Assembly: GCA_009777335.1 (NCBI GenBank)
Contig: WRMC01000008.1
Location: forward strand, 50,324 to 114,323
Reading direction: 5' to 3'
DNA from: Treponema sp.
Lineage (GTDB): Bacteria > Spirochaetota > Spirochaetia > Treponematales > Breznakiellaceae
Length of the DNA stretch: 64,000 nucleotides
Shown here: positions 53,126-61,740 of the stretch, one piece after another
How the letters are laid out: each line of letters opens with the position of its first letter
Numbering within the stretch: the stretch's first letter is position 1
Program-made: the position numbers and the translations under genes
Notes under the pieces: generated by a model
What the model was told of the DNA's origin: nothing
The model's input: only the letters and a program-made list of their open reading frames with translations
Database searches by the model: none

Positions 53126-54247
53126 ATGAAGAAACACCTGTCAACCATAATTATAAGTGTCTGTCTCCTGGCGATAGTCATCCTTAGCTCAATAGAATTT
53201 CTTGCCCACCGCCAGCCGGAGGAAATTATTCCCGGCCCGGGGGTAACAGAAATTCGCATGTTGTCCGAATGGCTCCCCTCCCTAAGGGGAACCAGGGGTG
53301 ACACGGAGGTCTACATACTCCGGGGCTCCCGGCCCGGGGGATCCATCATAGTCCTGGGGGGGAACCACCCCAACGAGCCCGGGGGCTATCTGAGCGCGGT
53401 CTTGTTGGTAGAAAATGCGGTGGTTGATCAGGGAACCCTCTATGTGCTTCCCCGGTCCAACAACTCGGGCTTTTCCCACAGCGAACCCCAGAATGCCAAC
53501 CCCCAGTATTTTTCCTTTACCAAACCCGACGGCAGTATCCGCAGTTTCCGTTACGGATCACGCCTTACGAACCCCCTGGATCAGTGGCCCGACCCAGATG
53601 TCTACATCCATGCCTCCAGCGGCGAAAACCTATCGGGGAACGAAAACCGGAACCTGAACCGGGCCTTCCCCGGCAGACCCGACGGCAACTTTACCGAAAG
53701 GGTAGCCTATGCCATCACCGAGCTAATCCGCCAGGAGGATATCTTCCTTACGATAGACCTCCACGAGGCCTCCCCGGAATACCCGGTGGTAAACGCCATC
53801 GTTTCCCACGAGCGGGCCTACACCCTTACAGCCACGGTGATTATTTTTGGCCTGGAAGACCGGGGCATACAGGTGAGCATGGAATCTTCCCCCACTAACC
53901 TACGGGGCCTAACCCACCGGGAATTCGGTGACTTTACCGACACCCTGGCGGTCCTGCCGGAAACCACCAACCCCGCCCAGGGCCGGCTGAGGGGCAGAAC
54001 CGATGAAGCTCTCGTCCTTACAGGAAAGGATAAATTCTATGTCCGGGCCCAGGCCCTGGGCCGCCTCTTTGTCCCCTATGATGAATCGGGCCACCCCCTG
54101 GAAGACCGGGTAGGCCGGCACCTCACCACCATAGAAGAGTTTGCCCTCTTCCTGGGCTGGGAGTATCCGGAACAGTCCATGGTTATTAGGGACATTCCCC
54201 AGCACAGCAGTTTATTACAACGGGGTATTGGCGCATACCTGCGATAA
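53126..54247 (+). CDS. Succinylglutamate desuccinylase/aspartoacylase-like (M14) zinc hydrolase
   Basis: A 373-residue protein with an uncleaved or cleaved N-terminal membrane segment (residues 7-25) and a periplasmic catalytic domain. GGNHPNEPGG (about 75-84) is the H-x2-E zinc motif; NRNLNRAFPG (about 180) binds the substrate carboxylate; TIDLHEASPEYP (about 213-224) supplies the second histidine. The C-terminal Glu is in VLPETTNP. Relatives release acids from acylated aspartate or glutamate, or trim peptides. In this cluster a C-terminal glutamate or gamma-glutamyl carboxypeptidase role is the best inference. Confidence 0.8.
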   Translation: MKKHLSTIIISVCLLAIVILSSIEFLAHRQPEEIIPGPGVTEIRMLSEWLPSLRGTRGDTEVYILRGSRPGGSIIVLGGNHPNEPGGYLSAVLLVENAVVDQGTLYVLPRSNNSGFSHSEPQNANPQYFSFTKPDGSIRSFRYGSRLTNPLDQWPDPDVYIHASSGENLSGNENRNLNRAFPGRPDGNFTERVAYAITELIRQEDIFLTIDLHEASPEYPVVNAIVSHERAYTLTATVIIFGLEDRGIQVSMESSPTNLRGLTHREFGDFTDTLAVLPETTNPAQGRLRGRTDEALVLTGKDKFYVRAQALGRLFVPYDESGHPLEDRVGRHLTTIEEFALFLGWEYPEQSMVIRDIPQHSSLLQRGIGAYLR

Positions 54248-54268
54248 GCCTGTTGTATCCAAGGACAG

Positions 54269-55462
54269 ATGGCCTTTATAGCAGTCCTGATCTTTTTATT
54301 CCTGTTTCTAACTGAGTTGGCCCTTCTGGGGGCCGCCAGAAAACGCTTTTCCCTGGTCATCCATGTAAATGGAACCAGGGGAAAGTCTACCCTTACCCGG
54401 ATGATCCACGCCCTGCTTGCCAGCCAGGGTCTGGATGTCTATGGAAAAACCACCGGCTCTGCGGCCCGCCTTTTACTCCCTGACGGCTCTGAACAAACTA
54501 TCGGCCGCCTGGGGCCCGCCAATGTGCGGGAACAGAGAAACATGATGCTCTATTCAGCTTTTACCGGGACCTCCAGAAGGCGGGCCCTGGTCTTTGAATG
54601 CAATGCCATCCAAGGTGAATTGCAGCAGATTTCGAGCCGCTGGCTGAGGCCTGACATTACGGTCATCACCAATGTGCGGCCCGACCATGTCCGAGAACTG
54701 GGGAGCCCCGAAGAGACCGCCAAAACTTTTGCCGCCGCCACCCCCAGGGGCTCGGTGCTTATCAGCTCTGAGGCCCGGTATAGGGGCACTTGGGAAAGGG
54801 CCGCCAGGGAAAGGGCCCTGGAGTTCCGCTTTGTGGACCCCCAGGAAGCCCCCGCCGGGGATTTCCCGGAGAACAGGGCCTGCATCATGGCCCTGGCGGA
54901 TCATCTAAAGATGGACCGGGCCGCGGCCCTGGAAGCTATACGGAGCTTTAAGCCCGATGCCGGGGCCTTTAGGATCCACTCCTGGCCCCTGCCTAGACCC
55001 CCAGCCGGCAAGGCTGTAGACGAAGGCAGCGGTGAAGGGAGCATCTCCTTTGCCGATGCCCGAGCGGCCAATGATACCGAATCTACCAAACAGCTCTATC
55101 AAACAGCCCTGGACAGGACCAGTCAGACCAGGCCCTGGCGCATCCTCCTCCTCACAAGCCGCCAGGATAGGCCCGACCGGACCTGGGAGTTCATGCACTT
55201 TATTATGGAGATCCACAGGGAAGAGCCCTTTGATCAATACCTCTGTCTGGGCCCCGCTCCCCTAAGTTTTTATCTTAGGCTAAAACGGCGGGGAATTAAG
55301 GTTCAGGCCCTAAAGGGTCTGGAAGACCTGGACTGCTTCATAGCCCGATGGGCCGGAGAAAACCCAGGGAGGGATCTCCTTATCCTGGCAGCGGGGAACT
55401 ACGGCGGCCCGGCCCTCCCCCTTTCCCGGTGGTTACAAGATAAAACCAGGGGGCCCTTATGA
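54269..55462 (+). CDS. pgsB: Poly-gamma-glutamate synthase PgsB/CapB-like
   Basis: A 397-residue ATP-dependent amide ligase related to Mur ligases and folylpolyglutamate synthase. N-terminal membrane helix (residues 2-22), then HVNGTRGKSTLTRMIHALL (Walker A, about 32-50), NAIQGELQQISSRWLRPD, ITNVRPDHVRELG (Asp/His of the Mur-type centre). PgsB activates glutamate for addition to gamma-linked chains; it normally needs PgsC and PgsA. Together with the next two genes it forms the core of a PGA-type system that lacks PgsA/CapA. AAGGAcag ahead of ATG. Confidence 0.9.
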   Translation: MAFIAVLIFLFLFLTELALLGAARKRFSLVIHVNGTRGKSTLTRMIHALLASQGLDVYGKTTGSAARLLLPDGSEQTIGRLGPANVREQRNMMLYSAFTGTSRRRALVFECNAIQGELQQISSRWLRPDITVITNVRPDHVRELGSPEETAKTFAAATPRGSVLISSEARYRGTWERAARERALEFRFVDPQEAPAGDFPENRACIMALADHLKMDRAAALEAIRSFKPDAGAFRIHSWPLPRPPAGKAVDEGSGEGSISFADARAANDTESTKQLYQTALDRTSQTRPWRILLLTSRQDRPDRTWEFMHFIMEIHREEPFDQYLCLGPAPLSFYLRLKRRGIKVQALKGLEDLDCFIARWAGENPGRDLLILAAGNYGGPALPLSRWLQDKTRGPL

Positions 55463-55917
55463 GCATCGAAGCCTATATAGTCACCGGGATCATCCTGGGC
55501 CTGCTTTTTACGGAGCTCGCCGGCCTTTCTCCCGGGGGAATCATAGTCCCCGGCTACCTGGCCCTCTTCCTCTCCAGGCCCCTGGAGCTCCTCCTCACGG
55601 CGGCGGCAGCCGCCCTCGTCATGCTCTGCCTTCACCTCCTCTCCCGGCTCTTCTTCATCTTTGGCCGCCGCCGCTATGCCCTGGCCCTGATCCTGGGCCT
55701 ATGCTTTAAGCTCCTCATCGAGCACCTCGCCGCCCTGCCGGGGATCTCAGGCCTCCCCGCCACCCTGGGGGGTATACAGATCATAGGCTGGCTTATACCG
55801 GGCATCATTGCCCACGATTTTTACAAACAGGGCATAGGCAGAACCCTCCTGGCGGCGGGGACGGTCACTTCCCTGGTATTCTTAATCGCCCAGGGGGCCG
55901 CCTTTGTCCTTAACTAG
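55459..55917 (+). CDS. pgsC: PgsC/CapC-like membrane subunit
   Basis: A 152-residue inner-membrane protein with five helices, start overlapping pgsB by four bases (ATGA). LFTELAGLSPGGIIVPGYLALFL near the N terminus is the hallmark of the PgsC/CapC family. It forms the membrane platform of the gamma-polyglutamate synthase. Length and topology are normal. Confidence 0.9.
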   Translation: MSIEAYIVTGIILGLLFTELAGLSPGGIIVPGYLALFLSRPLELLLTAAAAALVMLCLHLLSRLFFIFGRRRYALALILGLCFKLLIEHLAALPGISGLPATLGGIQIIGWLIPGIIAHDFYKQGIGRTLLAAGTVTSLVFLIAQGAAFVLN

Positions 55918-56800
55918 GATCGATAAAAAGCTCATCCTTATATGCCTCCCCATCATCATCGCTGCCATCCTGGTTTCTAATCTATGGCGCTTTAAGGCCC
56001 CAAGCAGTGAGGCGGCCCTGGCTGTTTCCCTCTATACCGAAATCCTAAAAGAGGTAAACATCGTTGGGGTAGACTTTTCTTCCCTCACCACCACCGTGGG
56101 CTACTACCCCGCCAAAAGGGTCTCAGAAGATCCGATCACCGCCGCCCTCATGGTCCGGATCCTCCAGGATGCGGGGGCCGCGAAAGGGTCGGTCATCGCG
56201 ATTAACGCCTCGGGCTCCTTCCCGGGCTTTACCCTGGCCGCCCTGGCAGCCTGTGCCGCCCTGGAATTAGAAGCCCATGTGATCGCCTCCATAGGCTCCT
56301 CTACCTTTGGGGCCAATGTGCCGGGAGCCACCATAGCGGACATGCTCATGAAAGATTCGGTTCAAAGCCTGGGCCATAGCATCCTGGGCTTTACCCCCGG
56401 GGGCTCCCGGGATCGGGGCCTCAGCATGGACCAGAATGAAATTAATAGGGTTTCCCGGATGGCCCAGAATGCAGGAATCCCTTTTTACCGGCCCCAGGGG
56501 CTGGTAGAAGCCATAGAGCTGCGGGAAACCCTTTTTAGGGAGGTTGGCAGCACCATCCTGGTAAACGTAGGGGGGAACCATGCGGCCAGCGGGGAAAGTT
56601 TAGAATTCTATCTTTTGGCTGGGGTCCTGGACCCGAACGAAATCGAGAACTACGATGACCCGGGCCTTATGCAGTCCTTTTTACGGGCGGGGCGGCCGGT
56701 CATTCAGATCCTCAATGTACGCCGGCTTTATGCAGATTATGGATTGGAGTTTAACGAGAGGGGTCAGCTCCTGGGAAACACCGAGTTTTTACTTAGATAA
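55904..56800 (+). CDS. pgsW: Poly-gamma-glutamate system protein PgsW
   Basis: A 298-residue protein of the PgsW family that replaces CapA/PgsA in some non-Bacillus clusters. One N-terminal membrane anchor (about 8-26) is followed by an extracytoplasmic domain with INASGSFPGFTLAAL, IGSSTFGANVPGA, and VNVGGNHAASGES blocks. TTG start inside the end of pgsC with AGGGGG upstream; 14-base overlap. It probably completes a PgsB-PgsC-PgsW machine. Its stop is three bases from that of convergent glmS. Confidence 0.85.
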   Translation: MSLTRIDKKLILICLPIIIAAILVSNLWRFKAPSSEAALAVSLYTEILKEVNIVGVDFSSLTTTVGYYPAKRVSEDPITAALMVRILQDAGAAKGSVIAINASGSFPGFTLAALAACAALELEAHVIASIGSSTFGANVPGATIADMLMKDSVQSLGHSILGFTPGGSRDRGLSMDQNEINRVSRMAQNAGIPFYRPQGLVEAIELRETLFREVGSTILVNVGGNHAASGESLEFYLLAGVLDPNEIENYDDPGLMQSFLRAGRPVIQILNVRRLYADYGLEFNERGQLLGNTEFLLR

Positions 56801-56803
56801 ACT

Positions 56804-57217
56804 CTATATCTTTTTACCCAGGTCCTCTTCTATGTCTTTAATGCATTGCTCGGGAGTGGCTCCGGGGGGGTAGACCCGGGTAAAGCCCATCTCTATAAAG
56901 CGTTTTTCCACTTCGGCAAAATCGGACTTCCCAACCACCAGGTTCCCCCCCACATAGAGGGGAATATTTTTTAGGCCCGCCTCATCACATTTTTCCCGGA
57001 GCCCCCGGCAGTCTATCTCTCCATGTCCGTAGAGGGAAGAGACCACGATGATGTCCGCATTGGTTTCTACCGCCGCAGCTATATATTCTTCCTGGGCCAC
57101 CATGACCCCCAGGTTGATGACATTAATCCCCGCCTGGGTAAAGGCATATTCGAGAATTTTATTCCCCACCGCATGGACATCGGCCCCAATTACTCCCATT
57201 ACCAAGGTCACTCCCAT
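56804..57217 (-). CDS. glmS: Glutamate mutase sigma subunit (cobalamin-binding)
   Basis: A 137-residue B12-binding domain. The D-x-H-x-x-G motif is at residues 13-18 (GADVHAVG), followed by SSLYGHG (the S-x-L loop, about 61-67) and the YVGGNLVVG loop, so base-off cobalamin binding is intact. It supplies coenzyme B12 to GlmE. Normally placed beside glmL and glmE, it is here 7.7 kb away on the same strand, after the pgs genes. No B12 riboswitch is visible upstream. Confidence 0.95.
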   Translation of the reverse strand: MGVTLVMGVIGADVHAVGNKILEYAFTQAGINVINLGVMVAQEEYIAAAVETNADIIVVSSLYGHGEIDCRGLREKCDEAGLKNIPLYVGGNLVVGKSDFAEVEKRFIEMGFTRVYPPGATPEQCIKDIEEDLGKKI

Positions 57218-57322
57218 ATGGACTCCTTACACAAAAATCGCTAGATACCCTGCCCCCATGGTACCACATTCTATCCAGGTATCCCAGAGGAGGAAAAATT
57301 TCTCTATACAGATTCTAAATTT

Positions 57323-57336
57323 AATAGTATACTATT
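57323..57336. promoter_or_regulatory. Perfect 14-bp palindrome, operator candidate
   Basis: AATAGTATACTATT lies in the 143-base divergent gap between glmS and the MATE gene, just upstream of a -10-like TACAAT (57342-57347). A homodimeric repressor could bind it and control the MATE gene or glmS. Confidence 0.45.
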
Positions 57337-57360
57337 GATAATACAATCTGGAGCAAATGG

Positions 57361-58845
57361 TTGAGCGATAATGATGAATCCCGGGGGACATCACCTGGCG
57401 GTTCCAGGGAGGAACCACAGGCTGAACCCAATGAGGGGCAGTCGGGGCGCATGAGGCCTGGAGGCCGCGCTACCAACCTGAACCTGGAAGTTGAATCCAA
57501 CTCGGGGAAACGTAAACTAATAATTGGGCTTACCTGGCCCGCCCTGGCAGAAAACCTCTTTACTTCCATATCCTCAATCATAGACATGATCATGGTCTCG
57601 GCCCTGGGGGCCCAGGCCATAGGGGCCGTAGGGCTCATCGCCCAGCCCCGCTTTGTCATGCTCGCCGCCTTCATGGCCCTCAACATAGGAGCCACCGCCA
57701 TGGTGGCCCGCTTTAGGGGAGCCCGGGACCGGGAAAGTGCCAACATGGTCTTTAACCAGGCCCTGCTCATAGGCATAAGCATTTCTACAGTCTTAAGCGT
57801 GGTCATGTGGTTTGGGGGCCCCGGGCTCATCCGCTTCCTGGCGGGGTCCAATATTTCAGGGGACATGATTGCCGGAGCTAACTCGTATCTACGGATACAG
57901 ATTTTTAGCTTCCCCCTCTTGGCCCTTACCTTTACGATTAACGCCGCCCTCCGGGGGGTGGGAAACACCAGGGCGGCCTTTTACAATAACGGGGTCGCCA
58001 ACATCGTCAAGATCTTCTTTAACTTCTGTCTTATCGGCGGCAACCTGGGCTTCCCCGCCCTGGGTCTTACCGGCGCCGCCCTTTCCATGGTTATTTCCCA
58101 GTTTGCGGCTTTTTCCATGGCCTTTTCCAAGGTCATATCAGGCAGGGAATACATCCAGGTGGAGTTGAAAAAACTCTTCCATATTGATCTTTCAATGATT
58201 CGAAGGATCCTCCGCATAGGCATCCCCGCCCTCATCGAGCAGGTCTTTATGCGGACCGGCATGATGCTCTTTACGATCATCGTCACCTCCCTGGGGGACT
58301 ACTCCTATGCGGCCCACATGATCGCCATGAACGTTCAGCAAGTGGCCTTTATGACCGGCATGTCCTTCGGAACTGCCTCTACCTCCCTGGTGGGCCAGTG
58401 CCTGGGAAGGATGAGGTCGGACCTGGCAAGGGTCTATGTGCGGCTCACCCAGCACATGAATGTGATGGTTTCGGTATTTGTCACCCTCCTCCTCTTTTTC
58501 TTTGGAGAGTATATCACCTCTTTTTATTCCGAAGATGCCGAACTGGTCCGCCTTTCGGCCAGCATGCTGAGGATCATAGCCATAGCGAATCCCTTTTCCT
58601 CTTCCCGCTTTGTCTTTGTATCTGCCCTGCGGGGGGCCGGAGACGCCCGGTATACCGCGGCGATTACCTTTGTGGGGATCCTCCTTATCCGGCCCATCGT
58701 GAGCATCCTTTTGGTGTTTCCGCCCTTTCCTTTTCAGATAGGTCTTACGGGGGTCTGGATAGCCCTGGTCTCCGACGGGCTCGTCTGCTTCTTCCTGGCC
58801 TGGACCCGGTTTAGGCGGGGCAAGTGGGCGGATATTAAGGTTTAA
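57361..58845 (+). CDS. MATE family multidrug/Na+ efflux transporter
   Basis: A 494-residue inner-membrane protein with 12 helices in two repeated halves, of the NorM/DinF-like MATE family. GLTWPALAENLFTSISSIIDMIMVS near residue 58 starts helix 1 and PALIEQVFMRTGMML near 285 starts the second half; these are typical of the family. The N-terminal 50 residues are polar and unusual for MATE proteins. Start TTG 57361 is supported by GGAG seven bases upstream. Exports cationic drugs or metabolites by Na+ or H+ exchange. Confidence 0.9.
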   Translation: MSDNDESRGTSPGGSREEPQAEPNEGQSGRMRPGGRATNLNLEVESNSGKRKLIIGLTWPALAENLFTSISSIIDMIMVSALGAQAIGAVGLIAQPRFVMLAAFMALNIGATAMVARFRGARDRESANMVFNQALLIGISISTVLSVVMWFGGPGLIRFLAGSNISGDMIAGANSYLRIQIFSFPLLALTFTINAALRGVGNTRAAFYNNGVANIVKIFFNFCLIGGNLGFPALGLTGAALSMVISQFAAFSMAFSKVISGREYIQVELKKLFHIDLSMIRRILRIGIPALIEQVFMRTGMMLFTIIVTSLGDYSYAAHMIAMNVQQVAFMTGMSFGTASTSLVGQCLGRMRSDLARVYVRLTQHMNVMVSVFVTLLLFFFGEYITSFYSEDAELVRLSASMLRIIAIANPFSSSRFVFVSALRGAGDARYTAAITFVGILLIRPIVSILLVFPPFPFQIGLTGVWIALVSDGLVCFFLAWTRFRRGKWADIKV

Positions 58846-58859
58846 TTTACAGGTCCCGC

Positions 58860-60221
58860 CTACCAGGAAACTTTCGCTGAATCTCCATCGTAGGAAAGCA
58901 GCTCCCGATCGCTAAAGAGGGAGTCCACGGCCTCAAAATAGGCCTGGTAGGATCCATAGACCGGAGTGTGGTTTTTTTTGATGTTCATGAGTTCCTCCCC
59001 GCCGGAAGCCAAGAGGCGGCACGAGAGGGCGGCAATAAACCGGGTGCTTTCCATATAGGCCCAATCGGGGCTTGCGATGCGGTAGTCGTTGCCGTGGCCC
59101 GAACCTTCGGCACCCCCAAAGCTAAGCTCTATGGCGGGCATCACATTGCTTAGGTCCCCTATATCGCTGGAAGAGGGTTCCCATCTATCGAAGAACTGGA
59201 GTTTTTCTTCTCCAAATAGTTCGGTCCCTACCTGATGGCTTAGGGCGATAAGCTCTTTGCACACTTTGAGGGGCATATAGCCGGGGATATCCTGTACCCT
59301 TAGGCTCGCACCCATGGACAGGGCCGCCCCGGAAAGGGCCCGGGTGATTTTTTTGTTTTCGCCTATCATGGCCTCCAGGCTTGAGCCCCTGACCATAGCT
59401 TCCAGTTTAATCGTATCGGGAATGACATTTACCGCCTCTCCCCCGGCGGTAAGGATGGGATGCACCCGGGTCAGGTTTTCTTCCCTAAAGGTTTCCCGGA
59501 TGGCATTGATGGCATTAAGACCCAGGGTAGCCGCATACAGAGCATTCACCCCATTGTAGGGCCCCCCGCCGGCATGGGCGGCCTTGCCGGTGTAACAAAG
59601 GTATTTAAGCAAACAACCATTTTGGCCCCTATTGTTTATGGAAAGGAGCTTCTCCTTATTGCCGCTGAGGTGGATCATCACCGCCGCGGCGACTCCATCA
59701 AAGACCCCCCGGTATAGAAACTCCACCTTTCCCCCCAGGTATGTAATGATCCCCTTCTCGCGGAGGGACATGCGGTATTGGACTTCAAGAAGTTCTTCGG
59801 CGGGGACTGCCACAAACCGTATGGTGCCGCTTAGGGTAGCCAGGACCCGGGGGTCCCGAAGGAGGGCCGCCGTGCCCACCAGGCAGGCACATTGGGCATT
59901 ATGCCCGCAGGCATGGACGGCCCCGGTATGGGGGTCCGCATCGGGGTGGCTGGCGCAGATGACACTGTCCAGTTCGCCCAAGACCGCCAGGATAGGCCCG
60001 GGGCGCCCTGTTTCCAGGTCGGCGTAAAAGCCAGGTATCCCATCCATAAGCACAGGAGCATAGCCCAACTCGATAAAACGCTCCTGTAGGTAAGCTGAAG
60101 ATTTGACTTCCCGGTATCCTGTTTCGGGGTTTTGCCAGATATATTCCCCCGTATCCAGAATGAGCTTTCTATGCTGTTGAAGCAGCGTATCCAAGACCTG
60201 GATTACTTCTTTTTCTGCCAT
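58860..60221 (-). CDS. M20 family amidohydrolase, AbgB-like
   Basis: A 453-residue zinc or manganese amidohydrolase of the M20D group. GELDSVICASHPDADPHTGAVHACGHNAQCA-type sequence (about 80-110) carries the metal Asp/His and Cys; VPAEELLE (about 137-144) the catalytic Glu. The dimerisation domain is present (about 200-310). Resembles AbgB, which cleaves p-aminobenzoyl-glutamate and other N-acyl-glutamates. GGAGGG site points to ATG 60221 rather than the upstream frame end at 60275. Divergent from the rhomboid gene. Confidence 0.85.
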   Translation of the reverse strand: MAEKEVIQVLDTLLQQHRKLILDTGEYIWQNPETGYREVKSSAYLQERFIELGYAPVLMDGIPGFYADLETGRPGPILAVLGELDSVICASHPDADPHTGAVHACGHNAQCACLVGTAALLRDPRVLATLSGTIRFVAVPAEELLEVQYRMSLREKGIITYLGGKVEFLYRGVFDGVAAAVMIHLSGNKEKLLSINNRGQNGCLLKYLCYTGKAAHAGGGPYNGVNALYAATLGLNAINAIRETFREENLTRVHPILTAGGEAVNVIPDTIKLEAMVRGSSLEAMIGENKKITRALSGAALSMGASLRVQDIPGYMPLKVCKELIALSHQVGTELFGEEKLQFFDRWEPSSSDIGDLSNVMPAIELSFGGAEGSGHGNDYRIASPDWAYMESTRFIAALSCRLLASGGEELMNIKKNHTPVYGSYQAYFEAVDSLFSDRELLSYDGDSAKVSW

Positions 60222-60268
60222 GTTGCCCTCCATAGGTACCCTTTCTTCCATTGTATCATAGGGTGTAA

Positions 60269-60297
60269 TTGACAACCATCATTCCTAAAAGTACCCT
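60269..60297 (+). promoter_or_regulatory. Promoter of the rhomboid gene, leaderless
   Basis: TTGACA (60269-60274), 17-base spacer, TACCCT (60292-60297), then seven bases and the ATG at 60305. The upstream frame end used by the longer reading frame is the TTG of this -35 box itself, so the start must be 60305 or 60314. Confidence 0.55.
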
Positions 60298-60304
60298 TAG
60301 CAAT

Positions 60305-60940
60305 ATGAACATCATGAGGCAGCCCTTTCGCTACCGGCAAAGTAATGTAGTCTATTATCTTATTGGAATAAACATTCTCATTTATCTGGGGGTCTACCTT
60401 TTTAGGACCCTGCCGGTAATTCAATATTTTGCCATGAGCCCCGTGGCGGTGATCTATTTAAACCGGTACTGGCAATTCCTGACCTACATGTTCATCCACG
60501 ATCCCCGGACCATAAACCACATCTTATTTAACATGTTCGCCCTCTTTATCTTTGGACGCCAGGTGGAATGGAAGATGGGAAGCCGGGAGTTCCTTTTGTA
60601 TTACCTGCTCACGGGCTTTTTGGCGGGGGTTTTTTCTTTTTTCATCTATCTTTTGACCAATCAAGTTTGGATCAGCCTCATGGGGGCCTCGGGGGCCATC
60701 TTCGCCGTCCAGCTGGCCTATGCCGCATTTTTTCCCAACTCGGTCATATATATCTGGGGCATCCTCCCTCTGCGGGCCCCGGTGCTGGTCCTGGGCTTTG
60801 CAGGGCTGGAAGTGTTTTTCCTTCTGACCCGCTCTGGGGGCAATGTGGCCCATATCACCCATCTGGGAGGCTTTGCCTTTGGCTGGCTCTATTTCCAGGT
60901 ACGTTTTGGCTTAAACCCCTGGTACGAAATGCGCCGATAA
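60305..60940 (+). CDS. Rhomboid family intramembrane serine protease
   Basis: A 211-residue inner-membrane protein with six helices. The catalytic serine is in LMGASGAIFAV (GxSG, helix 4), the histidine in HITHLGGFAFG (helix 6), and HILFNMFALFIFG (helix 2) carries the conserved His and Asn of the oxyanion site. Complete dyad, so an active protease is expected; substrates are unknown. Leaderless start at ATG 60305 is favoured by the promoter; ATG 60314 is the alternative. Followed seven bases later by an exported-protein gene. Confidence 0.92.
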   Translation: MNIMRQPFRYRQSNVVYYLIGINILIYLGVYLFRTLPVIQYFAMSPVAVIYLNRYWQFLTYMFIHDPRTINHILFNMFALFIFGRQVEWKMGSREFLLYYLLTGFLAGVFSFFIYLLTNQVWISLMGASGAIFAVQLAYAAFFPNSVIYIWGILPLRAPVLVLGFAGLEVFFLLTRSGGNVAHITHLGGFAFGWLYFQVRFGLNPWYEMRR

Positions 60941-60947
60941 TTAAAGG

Positions 60948-61661
60948 GTGAAAAAAAAAGTTTTATTAATCCTACTCATGGCAGTGCCCCTTATGCTCAT
61001 TGGACAGGATGTGCTCCGAGGCCAGGTCAGGGTGGACCTCATGCCCATATACGGGGGCTTTGTAGAAGATGAATACCCCCTGGGGATAGACAGTGCCTAT
61101 AGAAGGGCCCTGGAAGAGGCGGCCATGTTTATCTCTGCCCAGATCTACGGCTGGTCTTTTTATTACGACATAGGCGAGCGGGCCAGGGGCATAGATGAGG
61201 TCTTTGAGCTTTCCAGCCTGGGGGACATCACCTGGGGAGACCCGGGCCTCCATGTGACCAATGCCCATTTTCAAAACCAAACCCATCAGATTACCTCCCA
61301 CCTTATGGCCGAGACCCTTTCCATGTGGGTAGATTATAGACCCACCCAGGCCCAGCATAGGCGCCTGCAGATGTGGCGGATGGGAAATATTAGAACTGCC
61401 CAGGCCATAGGATACGGCCCCTATGCCTTTCCCGGGGATGACAACGATTGGATGTCCATCCGAAGGGCCGCCCTGGAAGATTCCGCCCGGGCCGCCGTCA
61501 GAGCCATGCTCCAGGGGAGCGAACGAAACCGCCCCAAAGAAGCCAGGGGCTATATAAGCCTGGAAACCTTCCCCGCCTACCACATGAGTTCCGGCCGCTG
61601 GGCCGTCCAGGCCCGTTTCCGGGTAAACATCACTGAAGTGGTGCCCTTCGCGGCGCATTAG
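60948..61661 (+). CDS. Exported protein, unknown function
   Basis: A 237-residue protein starting at GTG 60948 with a signal peptide (KKK then a 13-residue hydrophobic run, cleavage near residue 20). The mature domain is about 60% polar, with several Arg/Tyr pairs and DIGERARGIDEVFE; it ends with beta strands. No family recognised. It resembles periplasmic lipoprotein-like proteins of treponemes in composition. Probably co-transcribed with the rhomboid gene and possibly its substrate or partner. Confidence 0.7.
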   Translation: MKKKVLLILLMAVPLMLIGQDVLRGQVRVDLMPIYGGFVEDEYPLGIDSAYRRALEEAAMFISAQIYGWSFYYDIGERARGIDEVFELSSLGDITWGDPGLHVTNAHFQNQTHQITSHLMAETLSMWVDYRPTQAQHRRLQMWRMGNIRTAQAIGYGPYAFPGDDNDWMSIRRAALEDSARAAVRAMLQGSERNRPKEARGYISLETFPAYHMSSGRWAVQARFRVNITEVVPFAAH

Positions 61662-61740
61662 GGGTATTGATTGATTATTAATAATATAGGATTAAATATA
61701 CTGCCTCAAATCAAAATCTAAGACCATCCGAGCACATCCA

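Noticed and set aside
57218..57360. Cobalamin riboswitch ahead of glmS
   Set aside because: The 143-base gap has no B12-box-like sequence or long paired structure; only the 14-base palindrome.
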